A stretch of 21,409 nucleotides of DNA, taken from contig CALJUR010000113.1 of NCBI GenBank assembly GCA_937975765.1, forward strand, positions 1 to 21,409, read 5' to 3'. Positions within the stretch are counted from its first letter, which is position 1, and each line of letters begins with the position of its first letter. The DNA comes from an uncultured Myxococcales bacterium. GTDB lineage: Bacteria > Myxococcota_A > UBA9042 > DTJE01. Shown here one piece after another: positions 1 to 6,099 of this stretch. The position numbers and the translations under genes are program-made. Below the pieces are notes generated by a model that saw nothing but the letters and a program-made list of their open reading frames with translations, did not search any database and had not been told where the DNA came from.

Positions 1-324
1 CGACCCCGCCTCGATGTCCCAGGGTCCGAGGCAGTCCCCGCAGACCAGGTCGCCGTGCGGCAGCCGCTCCGCGCCCATGCCCACCCACACCACCCGCCCG
101 CACCGCGCGCACCACCCGTGCGACCGCGTGGTCGTGCCCGCGAGCGTCGCGGCGCGTTCCTCCTGCAGGTAGGCCCGGACCTGGTCGTGGCGGGCTTCGA
201 GAGCGGCGACGACCGCGTCGGTCATCACGTCCGCGTTGCCCGCGCAGTGGACGCGCCCCTCATCGTCGATCGTCAGGACGCCCCCCGCCTCGCGAAGCCT
301 CTCGATGACCTTCCCGAGTCTCAT
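1..324 (-). CDS. Small zinc-ribbon-like protein, 3' partial
   Basis: The reading frame opens at ATG 324 and runs off the left edge after 108 codons without a stop, so the C-terminus is missing. The start overlaps the helicase stop as ATGA, and GGAGGTGG lies just upstream, so translational coupling is likely. The N-terminal half (MRLGKVIERLREAGG) looks helical. The second half has two CxxC pairs (around residues 72-75 and 95-98, as WCARCG and VCGDC), the spacing of a zinc ribbon. It is the fourth gene of the HTH-primase-helicase operon, so a role in DNA replication or regulation of that module is plausible. I do not recognise the family. The frame is well supported; the function is not. Confidence 0.7.
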   Translation of the reverse strand, partial: MRLGKVIERLREAGGVLTIDDEGRVHCAGNADVMTDAVVAALEARHDQVRAYLQEERAATLAGTTTRSHGWCARCGRVVWVGMGAERLPHGDLVCGDCLGPWDIEAGS

Positions 325-2837
325 CCACCACCTCCCGACAGCAGGTCGTCGAACTCCGGGCAGTCGGTGTCGGTCTCGACGGCCGGCCCGGCGGTCCCGT
401 GGGTAGCAGGGGTAGCGCCACTCTCGTCTGCTACCCAGGAATTCGCCTGTTCATCCGTGGTGTTGGATACCGTGGGTAGCATGGGTAGCGTTTCCGAGGG
501 TACACACGCCCTCATCACGCACGGATCTTGATCACGCGCAGAAACCGGATCCAGTACGCGAGTACCTTCTTCTTTGCTACCCTTGCTACCCATGCTACCC
601 ATGGAGGAGAGAAGTCCTTGAATCAGTGACCGAATCTCGTGGGTAGCATTTCCGGGATCGCCGCTCCCGCTGCTACCCGTGCTACCCACGCCCGTGTCCG
701 TGAACGCCGACGCCTTGACCCACAGCACCGGAATCCGGGGCTGTACCGCGCCGGGCACGACCTTGCGGACCGTGTAGCAGCGGTGCGTCGCAAGCTCGGT
801 CTGGACCAGCTTCCCCGCCTCGAACAACGCCTTCGCGACCCGAGCCCGACCGACCGACAGCCCGTCGCCGTTCCGGGTCACCTCCTGGACAAGGGCGTAA
901 GACGCCTCGGGCTCGAGGAACACGTCCTCGCCGTTCGGGTCGATCCATCCGACCCGGGCGCCCAAGGGGGTCCATTCGTCGTTCGCGAACTGCCCCGACC
1001 CGGTCTTGCGCAGCCGCCAGCCCCAGGCCTCGGCGATGGCCGGGTCAGGAGCGCCCCCGCCCGAAGAGACGAGGTGGGCCCTTCCGGTCACGAAGGCCGA
1101 CAGCAGGACCGAAAGGAAGCGGTTCACGGGGTCCTGCGCCGCCTGGGCGCGGCCCTGGTTCACGGCGACCTCGGCAACCGCCCGCGTGCAGGCGTCCTGT
1201 AGCGTCGCCCGCTCGTCCGCCGTCACGGCGCCCGCCTCGGTCGCGAACTCCAAGAACAGCCCGAGGCCGACCAGCAGGTCCCCGCACGTCTGCGGCGTCC
1301 GCCGCATCATCGGACCGAGGTCCGCGACCCGCCTGGCGATCCGGTCCTTCTCGGCGGGGAAGTTCGAAAGTACGGCGTCCAGGCGCGGGGCCAGCCAGCG
1401 CAGGAAGCCCGACATCGCCTCCGCGAGCATCCCGGCCGCGCCGTCCGCCTGGGCCTGCGTCATCTCGTCCCAATCCGTGTCGTCCTTGCCGACCTCGACC
1501 GTGAAGAGCCGCGCGTGGGCGGACTGGCGCGCGGGCGGCAGGTCCTCGGCCGTCACGACGATCAGGCCCCGGGGCGGCCTGCCACCCTTCAGGGAGCCGT
1601 CCGGGTTGCAGCGGTCACGGCCCGCGTGGTTGCCGACCGATCGGACGACCCGGTCGAATTCCTTCTCCTTCTGGTCCTTGTCCGCGCGCGTGCCCGAATG
1701 GACCAGGTCGTCGATCGCGAAGAACAACTGCACAGCCGCAAACACCGCGGCCTCCAGGGCGTTACCCGTGGACATCCAGTTGCCGGGGAGGCTCAGGCGC
1801 GTGAAGCCCGCGCCGAAGTGCTGCTGCGCCCGGGCCGCGAGCTCGCTCTTGCCCGAGGTCGTGCGCCCGACGATCGCCAGCACGTAGTCGGGCAACACGG
1901 GAAGCACGGCCCGGAAGATCGCGGCATAGACGGGCGCGGTGATCTGCAGCGGCGCGAGCAGCAGGAACCGCAGGCTCGCCCGAACCACGGCCACCAGCCG
2001 CTCCCCCTCGGGGGGCGCGGGCAGCGCGCAGGGGTCCAGGCTCGGGGGAAGCTCGACCCGCACGGACGTCACCAGGCCGTCCGCGCCGATGGCGCCGGTT
2101 CGATGCAGGTAGACCCAGACCGTTCCTTCCCGAATCCAGCCCGTATGCACGTACACGGTCTCGATCGGCAACGACGTCCCCGACAGGTACTGGATGGCCG
2201 CCCGGAAGTTGCGGTCCGCACCGGACTCTGCCGAGATGGAGGGCGTCGGTCCCCATGACCGCCCGATCCACTTCAGGCTTGCCCAGTCAGCGGAAGGCAC
2301 GCGGACCTCGGGCAGCACACGTCCGTCGCACATCACGCCGTCCAGCACCGCGTGGCTCGTTCGTTCAACCCCGTTGTCCAGGATGACCTGGCGCCGGAGG
2401 CGAGCCGTGAAGTTCGCGATCTGCACGTAGCGGGCGCCATCTCGGCCCCGGACGAGCTGATAGGTCCGTCCCTCGGCGGTCGCGTAGGGTTCGCCGCTCG
2501 CCGGGTCGGGGCCCGACTGCGGCGCCGCCCTGGAGGTCGAGTCGCGGACCAGGCGGTTCACGCCCCGCTGCACCGCGGCCCGAGGCATGAACTTCAGCCC
2601 GGCCGCGACCATGTCGATTAGGGAGGCCCTCGTGCCCTCCCCGAACGTCGCGATCATGGGCAGCAGCTCGTTGTCGATGCGCGGGCCACGCCGAAGGGGG
2701 TCGGGCTCGGCAGCGATCGACGCCACCAGCGCGCGAACCCCATCGATGGACGGGGCCCCGGCGCCGGAGGCGGGACCCGGGTCGGCCTGCGCCGCGTCGC
2801 TCGTTATCTGCCCCAGCGCGTCGTCCAGATCGCTCAC
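321..2837 (-). CDS. DUF927-type helicase (phage/plasmid replication)
   Basis: 838 aa. The GTG start at 2837 is preceded by GGGGGAGGG and overlaps the upstream primase stop as GTGA. The longer open frame upstream is the shadow of the primase gene. Residues ~225-255 carry the DUF927 hallmark HTGW...VYLHRTGAIG, followed by a Walker A GRTTSGKS (324-331) and a Walker B-like LFFAIDDLV (371-379). DUF927 proteins are helicase-like ATPases of phage, plasmid and integrative-element replication, often paired with a Toprim/zinc-finger primase as here, so this is probably the replicative helicase of a mobile element. The C-terminal ~130 residues are low-complexity (SMGSMGSKGS, GSTGSSGSG) because the DNA there carries a dense GGGTAGC repeat family (see that entry). 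Family call strong; the exact replication role is inferred. Confidence 0.88.
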   Translation of the reverse strand: MSDLDDALGQITSDAAQADPGPASGAGAPSIDGVRALVASIAAEPDPLRRGPRIDNELLPMIATFGEGTRASLIDMVAAGLKFMPRAAVQRGVNRLVRDSTSRAAPQSGPDPASGEPYATAEGRTYQLVRGRDGARYVQIANFTARLRRQVILDNGVERTSHAVLDGVMCDGRVLPEVRVPSADWASLKWIGRSWGPTPSISAESGADRNFRAAIQYLSGTSLPIETVYVHTGWIREGTVWVYLHRTGAIGADGLVTSVRVELPPSLDPCALPAPPEGERLVAVVRASLRFLLLAPLQITAPVYAAIFRAVLPVLPDYVLAIVGRTTSGKSELAARAQQHFGAGFTRLSLPGNWMSTGNALEAAVFAAVQLFFAIDDLVHSGTRADKDQKEKEFDRVVRSVGNHAGRDRCNPDGSLKGGRPPRGLIVVTAEDLPPARQSAHARLFTVEVGKDDTDWDEMTQAQADGAAGMLAEAMSGFLRWLAPRLDAVLSNFPAEKDRIARRVADLGPMMRRTPQTCGDLLVGLGLFLEFATEAGAVTADERATLQDACTRAVAEVAVNQGRAQAAQDPVNRFLSVLLSAFVTGRAHLVSSGGGAPDPAIAEAWGWRLRKTGSGQFANDEWTPLGARVGWIDPNGEDVFLEPEASYALVQEVTRNGDGLSVGRARVAKALFEAGKLVQTELATHRCYTVRKVVPGAVQPRIPVLWVKASAFTDTGVGSTGSSGSGDPGNATHEIRSLIQGLLSSMGSMGSKGSKEEGTRVLDPVSARDQDPCVMRACVPSETLPMLPTVSNTTDEQANSWVADESGATPATHGTAGPAVETDTDCPEFDDLLSGGGG
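401..687. repeat. GGGTAGC/GCTACCC repeat cluster (11 copies)
   Basis: The 7-mer GGGTAGC occurs on the + strand at 401, 410, 474, 483 and 641, and as its complement GCTACCC at 430, 576, 585, 594, 672 and 681. Within clusters the copies are exactly 9 bp apart, so the unit is a 9-mer close to GGGTAGCAT. Clusters alternate in orientation and could pair as hairpins (410 with 430, 641 with 672). They lie inside the helicase gene but are read in different frames: Gly-Ser, Ala-Thr, Leu-Pro and Trp-Val-Ala. This points to conservation of the DNA rather than the protein. Confidence 0.9.
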
Positions 2838-3865
2838 GTTCCCTCCCCCACGCACCGGGGCCTGCCCCCCGATGCGAACAGGTCGTCGATGCCCTTCGGC
2901 TCGTCCCACAGTTCGAGGACGCGCCGGTAGCCCTGGCGGGCGAGTTCCTCGGCGCATGCACGAAGCTGGAACGCGACACGCCGATTGCGGCGGCAGTCCG
3001 CGTCGAACGCGATGTGGACGGTGCGCGCGCCCAGTTCCTTCAGCGCCGGCAGGACCGTGGGCCAGGTGTCGACGCCCGCGAATCCGACCGTCAGGATCCC
3101 GTCCGGGTCCAGCACCGTCGCGACCGAAGCCTTCAGCGGCCCCTCGGTGATCCGGACGACTTCGCGCGTCGCCCCGTCGTGCTGGGGTACGTGCGGCGGC
3201 GTGCCCGGGCCCGGACCCCCGTGGCGGGCGCTCGACAGCCAGACATACCGACTGCCGCTCGGGCGCACCTCGTCCAGGCGGACCTGGCAGGCCACGATCC
3301 GGCCCGCCACGTCCCGCACGGGAACCAGCAGTCCCGACGCCGCGATGGACCAGTACCCGGTACCCCGGGCGGGATCCGTCTTCCTGTAGAACCCCGGCAC
3401 CCGTGCGAGCGTGTCGTCGTCGAACCGCGCCCCGACCGCCCGGGCCACCCGGGCGTGCCCGCCCAGAAGCGTCCGGCACCCGAGCCGGCCCACCGCGTCC
3501 TTCGGGATCCCGCGTCCCTCAGGGAAGGGCGCCGTGAGGCGGCACAGGTGCGCCGGGGAGAGTTCGAGTTCGTCGAGCAGCGCGCGGTACACCCGGTCGA
3601 GAACCTCGGGCGGAGCCCGCTCGACCGTCTGGAGGGGCTCGCACACCTGAGCCGGCGCCAACAGCCCCACCCCTCGGACGGACCATGTCCAGCGCTCGCC
3701 CAGGCGGTCGAATCCGTGCCGCCCGGGGATGCCGTTCCAGACCCGCTCGTGGCGGCAGACGCGGGTCCGACCGTCTCGGGGCACGGAACAGAAGTGCGTC
3801 GCCCCGCACACCTCGCACGGCGACCGCACCGTCGCATCGACCCACTTGTCCGAGCGACGACCCAT
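2834..3865 (-). CDS. Zinc-finger/Toprim primase-like protein (DUF3854-like)
   Basis: 343 aa from ATG 3865, with GGGGAG upstream, starting 5 bases after the stop of the HTH gene. The N-terminus has Cys17-x2-Cys20 with Cys26, Cys37 and His39, a zinc finger as in DnaG-type and phage primases. The C-terminal third reads as a Toprim-like domain: an acidic motif ITEGPLKA (Glu241), a central FAGVDTW strand, HIAFDAD (Asp288, Asp290) and a late KGIDDLF (324-330), the order found in DUF3854 Toprim-like proteins of mobile elements. It ends overlapping the DUF927 helicase by 4 bases. Primase plus helicase in adjacent genes is a standard mobile-element replication pair. Priming activity is inferred, not visible. 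Confidence 0.8.
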   Translation of the reverse strand: MGRRSDKWVDATVRSPCEVCGATHFCSVPRDGRTRVCRHERVWNGIPGRHGFDRLGERWTWSVRGVGLLAPAQVCEPLQTVERAPPEVLDRVYRALLDELELSPAHLCRLTAPFPEGRGIPKDAVGRLGCRTLLGGHARVARAVGARFDDDTLARVPGFYRKTDPARGTGYWSIAASGLLVPVRDVAGRIVACQVRLDEVRPSGSRYVWLSSARHGGPGPGTPPHVPQHDGATREVVRITEGPLKASVATVLDPDGILTVGFAGVDTWPTVLPALKELGARTVHIAFDADCRRNRRVAFQLRACAEELARQGYRRVLELWDEPKGIDDLFASGGRPRCVGEGT

Positions 3866-3870
3866 CGCGG

Positions 3871-4083
3871 CTACTCCCCGGCGCCCGCCGGCTCCGTCTG
3901 ACCCAGGGTGCCCGCCTGCCGGGACGCCGCCAGGATCGCCTCCACGTCCGCCCGGGCCATCCGCCGCGACCGCCCGAACCGGAACGACGGCCACTCGCCC
4001 GTCACGATCCGGCGCCTCACGAACGTCTTCGACAGCGCGAGGGCCTTCGAAACCTCGGTCAGAGTCAGCAGGGGCTCGTTCAT
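3871..4083 (-). CDS. Excisionase-like HTH DNA-binding protein (AlpA/HTH_17 type)
   Basis: 70 aa from ATG 4083, with a strong GAGGAGG seven bases upstream that fixes the start. The sequence LLTLTEVSKALALSKTFVRRRIVTGEWPSFRFGRSRRMARADVEAI is a MerR-like winged HTH of the helix-turn-helix 17/AlpA/excisionase class: TLTEVSKAL then the recognition helix, a wing, and the basic RFGRSRR. Such proteins bend DNA for integrase-directed excision or activate neighbouring mobile-element genes. It is the first gene of the leftward primase-helicase operon and lies beside a repeat-filled non-coding region, so it may bind there. The HTH-primase-DUF927 order resembles phage-satellite and integrative-element modules. 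No integrase is visible in the window. Confidence 0.8.
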   Translation of the reverse strand: MNEPLLTLTEVSKALALSKTFVRRRIVTGEWPSFRFGRSRRMARADVEAILAASRQAGTLGQTEPAGAGE

Positions 4084-4152
4084 CTCGGTTCCTCCTCTCA
4101 TGCGGGACGGGACCCGCCCGCCCGCTCCAGGGTCGCAAGGGCGACGGGGCTC

Positions 4153-4475
4153 GCTCCAGACGTGATTCGCCACCACCGTCCCCTCGCCACCGCCATTCCA
4201 ACCCGGCCCTGGGGGGCCGTTCCAGGCGTGTTTCACGCCCCCGGGCTCCCTCGCAGATTCCCAGTCGAGGGCGTTTCCCATCCAGGCACGATTGCGCCAG
4301 CCGGTCGGGGGTGCGTGCCAGGCGCGTTCGCTTTCTCCCGCGCGTCCATGCCCTCTCTTTCCGCCATGGGGGCGGTATGCATCCAGGCGTGATTCACGTC
4401 GGCCCCGCCATCGTCACCACCCGCCCACGCCAGGACACCACGCTGCGGCGTTATGCATCCAGTCACGATTCAAGG
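4153..4475 (+). repeat. Six-copy iteron-like direct repeat, GCATCCAGGCGTGATTCACG
   Basis: Imperfect copies all point the same way, with their (T/G)CCAG cores starting at 4155, 4221, 4281, 4317, 4382 and 4458 (intervals 66, 60, 36, 65 and 76). The best copy (4376-4398) contains the inverted repeat CGTGA-T-TCACG right after CCAGG. The copy at 4218-4237 keeps CGTG-TTT-CACG. Weaker matches start at 4126 and 4558. Five of the copies are preceded by a short GC-rich inverted repeat of different sequence, for example 4204-4209/4214-4219 and 4361-4365/4371-4375. They sit upstream of the leftward replication operon, so origin iterons or an operator array are the likely readings. Confidence 0.7.
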
Positions 4476-4636
4476 AACCTGTTCGCCCCCACCCGGTACT
4501 TGCGTGGGTTCGTGGCAACCGGGGACAGCCCGTTTCCGAAAACCTCAATGCGGCACCTCCAGGCGACTCGGGACTACGCCAGCACCCTGGTCGCGCTCTC
4601 CATCTACAAGGACGCCACTCCTTCCGCCGTTTGGGG

Positions 4637-4650
4637 CGACCACGTGGTCG
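4637..4650. promoter_or_regulatory. Perfect 14-bp palindrome CGACCACGTGGTCG
   Basis: A perfect palindrome centred on CACGTG in otherwise non-coding sequence, about 200 bp upstream of the rightward operon. The size and symmetry fit a dimeric repressor operator. A palindrome of this length is expected about once by chance in a window this long, so only its position makes it notable. Confidence 0.3.
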
Positions 4651-4652
4651 TG

Positions 4653-4714
4653 CCCGAATCGGTCCGACTTGCGGTTCCCTACCCCTACAAGACACACCCA
4701 CCCCCGAATCGGGG
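4653..4714. repeat. Two copies of CCCGAATCGG, 50 bp apart
   Basis: The 10-mer occurs at 4653-4662 and 4703-4712. Each contains CCGA-A-TCGG, a near-perfect inverted repeat, and the second extends to CCCCG-AAT-CGGGG (4702-4714). They lie between the 14-bp palindrome and the predicted promoter and could be paired operator sites. Confidence 0.35.
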
Positions 4715-4756
4715 ACATCGATCGCTGAAAGATTCCGTCCCATGGCTCCGAACCTG

Positions 4757-4786
4757 CTGACATCAATCAGTTATTTCCCTTGCAAT
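4757..4786 (+). promoter_or_regulatory. Possible sigma70-type promoter for the rightward genes
   Basis: CTGACA (4757-4762, five of six matches to the -35 consensus) and TGCAAT (4781-4786, four of six to the -10) are separated by 18 bp, in the most AT-rich patch of the region. Transcription would start near 4793, ahead of the first rightward gene at 4855. Confidence 0.35.
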
Positions 4787-4818
4787 GCCCAGATCACAGA
4801 GCAAACATGACCTCACGG

Positions 4819-4835
4819 AGCGGGGGAAACCCGCT
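4819..4835 (+). other. Hairpin in the leader of the first rightward gene
   Basis: AGCGGG and CCCGCT form a 6-bp perfect stem with a GGAAA loop, ending 8 bases before the AAAGGGAGG ribosome binding site (4841-4849). It could stabilise the messenger or influence initiation. There is no T-run, so it is not a terminator. Confidence 0.35.
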
Positions 4836-4854
4836 GATTCAAAGGGAGGTTCCG

Positions 4855-5175
4855 ATGGCCAGCGCGAAGAAGAACCTGATCGAGACGGAAGTCCGGAAGA
4901 GCCTGGGCGGCGGTCGCATCGACCTGATCCTCCGCTGGCGCGAGGCCGGGACCCACTGGCGCCGCATCCAGGGCGAGACCTACCGGATCGCCGGCCGCGT
5001 CTGCGAGGCCAGCGAGACCGAGCGGTGGGTGGTCGATGCGGACGTCGGGTGCGGATGCATCGGCCGGGGGATGCTCGCGACGCTGGTCACGCTGGAACTG
5101 GCCGAGGCCGACGCGGGTGAGCAGGCCCGGGCCGAGGCCCTGCTCCGCAAGCTCGCCACGGACATCAAGGGCTGA
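4855..5175 (+). CDS. Unrecognised small protein
   Basis: 106 aa from ATG 4855, with GGGAGG 6 bases upstream. I do not recognise a family. The sequence is soluble-looking and mixed in charge: a basic N-terminus (MASAKKN), a middle that looks beta-rich (HWRRIQGETYRIAGRV...ERWVVDADVGCGC) with three cysteines, and a C-terminal helix ending LRKLATDIKG. It is the first of three closely spaced rightward genes opposite the replication operon, and the next gene starts 10 bases after its stop. The position suggests an accessory protein of a mobile element. The good Shine-Dalgarno and tight packing support a real gene. Confidence 0.6.
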   Translation: MASAKKNLIETEVRKSLGGGRIDLILRWREAGTHWRRIQGETYRIAGRVCEASETERWVVDADVGCGCIGRGMLATLVTLELAEADAGEQARAEALLRKLATDIKG

Positions 5176-5185
5176 GGGGGGCACG

Positions 5186-5395
5186 ATGCGCGCCACGCAC
5201 GAGGTCCAGGTCTGGAACCACAAGGGGTCGCGACGAACCCGCTGGTACCCCTGCGGGGTGACCGGGCGCCACCCGGCCCCGCGCTCGTTCGCGGACGCCG
5301 GGCACGCCGGCGACTGGTTCGACGTCCGTATGCGCGACGGGACGGTCTACGAGCTCTGCAACCCCGAATGCGTGCGCGCCAGGACCAAGGGATGA
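5186..5395 (+). CDS. Unrecognised small cysteine-containing protein
   Basis: 69 aa from ATG 5186, preceded by GAGGGGGG. I do not recognise the family. It carries one cysteine in WYPCGVTG (residue 23) and a CNPEC pair (57 and 61) near the C-terminus. These could bind a metal, but there is no classical zinc-finger spacing. Aromatic and basic residues are frequent. It begins 10 bases after the previous stop, so the two are probably co-transcribed. The longer open frame upstream of this start overlaps the previous gene and has no ribosome binding site. Confidence 0.55.
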   Translation: MRATHEVQVWNHKGSRRTRWYPCGVTGRHPAPRSFADAGHAGDWFDVRMRDGTVYELCNPECVRARTKG

Positions 5396-5454
5396 CGCGG
5401 CCGGGCAGACCCGGGGGTGGTCCCCGGAGCGCCCGCCGCTTGATGGAGGACCAC

Positions 5455-6039
5455 ATGAGCACGAAGCACGGGCCGAAGGGCAAGGGCAAGACGATCCAGG
5501 GCAAGGCGGCGACGAAGAGCAAGCGGGTCGCGAAGTCGGCCACGCTCCCCGAAGCGGTCGCGGACGACGCGGCGAGCACCGAGGCCGACGCCCCGGCCAG
5601 CGACGACACCCCCGCGGGCGCCGACGTTCCGTTCGAGGATGCCGCGCCGATCGAGGAGACCCCCGAGGCCGCGCCCGCCCCGAAGCGGACGCGCGACATG
5701 AGCATCGAGGACCTGCGCGCCGAGTACCTCCGGGTGATCGGGCGCGAGACCGGGTCCACCGACCGCCGCTACCTGATGTGGAAACTGTCGGAAGCGGCCA
5801 AGGGAAAGATCACGGTCGGAGCGATCGAGAAGCGTGCCCCCCGCGACAAGAGCCACGTGCAAGTGCTGCCCCTCGGGATGGAGCGCACCGTGGTCGCGAA
5901 GCTCGACGCGGCGTGGAAAGCGCTCGGGTTCAAGAGCCGCATGGCCTTCCTGCGCGATGCGATGGTCGCCTACCTGCGTGAACAGGAAGGGGCCGAGGCG
6001 AACGCCGCCGCCGATGCGATCGAGGCCGAGGGGTTCTGA
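5455..6039 (+). CDS. Protein with disordered N-terminus and ribbon-helix-helix-like C-terminus
   Basis: 194 aa from ATG 5455, with GGAGG 5 bases upstream. In-frame ATG 5443 is an alternative. Residues 1-80 are low-complexity: a lysine-rich stretch, then an acidic Ala/Pro/Asp/Glu stretch typical of a disordered tail. Residues ~83-120 (SIEDLRAEYLRVIGRETGSTDRRYLMWKL) resemble a small helical module seen in mobile-element proteins as DLRARYREVxGR..S.....L..KI. Residues ~136-180 (VQVLPLGMERTVVAKLDAAWKALGFKSRMAFLRDAMVAYL) have the strand-helix-turn-helix pattern of ribbon-helix-helix regulators. A DNA-binding regulator or partition-like protein is the best guess. It is the last of the rightward genes and converges on jetD. 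Confidence 0.65.
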   Translation: MSTKHGPKGKGKTIQGKAATKSKRVAKSATLPEAVADDAASTEADAPASDDTPAGADVPFEDAAPIEETPEAAPAPKRTRDMSIEDLRAEYLRVIGRETGSTDRRYLMWKLSEAAKGKITVGAIEKRAPRDKSHVQVLPLGMERTVVAKLDAAWKALGFKSRMAFLRDAMVAYLREQEGAEANAAADAIEAEGF

Positions 6040-6049
6040 GGGCCCCTCG
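6027..6049 (+). terminator. Weak terminator-like hairpin at the convergent junction
   Basis: CGAGGGG (6027-6033) and CCCCTCG (6043-6049) form a 7-bp stem around the stop codon of the rightward gene, between it and convergent jetD. There is no T-tract after it, so intrinsic termination would be weak. Confidence 0.3.
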
Positions 6050-6099
6050 TGCGCCTGGCGAACATTCCCCTCTCTACGCGACCCTCAGGAAACCGCAGT

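Larger units (their letters stand above)
4084..4854. other. Non-coding control region between divergent operons
   Basis: I find no convincing gene in these 771 bases. Open frames here lack ribosome binding sites and have protein-unlike composition. The region holds the six-copy repeat (4153-4475), a 14-bp palindrome (4637-4650), two copies of CCCGAATCGG 50 bp apart (4653 and 4703), a possible rightward promoter (4757-4786) and a hairpin just ahead of the first rightward gene. Beside a primase-helicase operon it is the best candidate in the window for an origin of replication or a master control region. Confidence 0.6.

Noticed and set aside
2838..3479. Upstream extension of the helicase frame to a 1052-residue protein
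   Set aside because: It overlaps the primase gene completely, is Gly/Pro/Arg-rich with no domain, and the GTG at 2837 has a good ribosome binding site and a 4-base overlap with the primase stop.
4153..4475. CRISPR array
   Set aside because: The copies are imperfect, spacers vary from 36 to 76 bp in period, and there is no cas gene; it looks like iterons or operators.
4414..4766. Short open frames on both strands in the control region
   Set aside because: No ribosome binding sites, no recognisable protein features, and they overlap repeats and palindromes.
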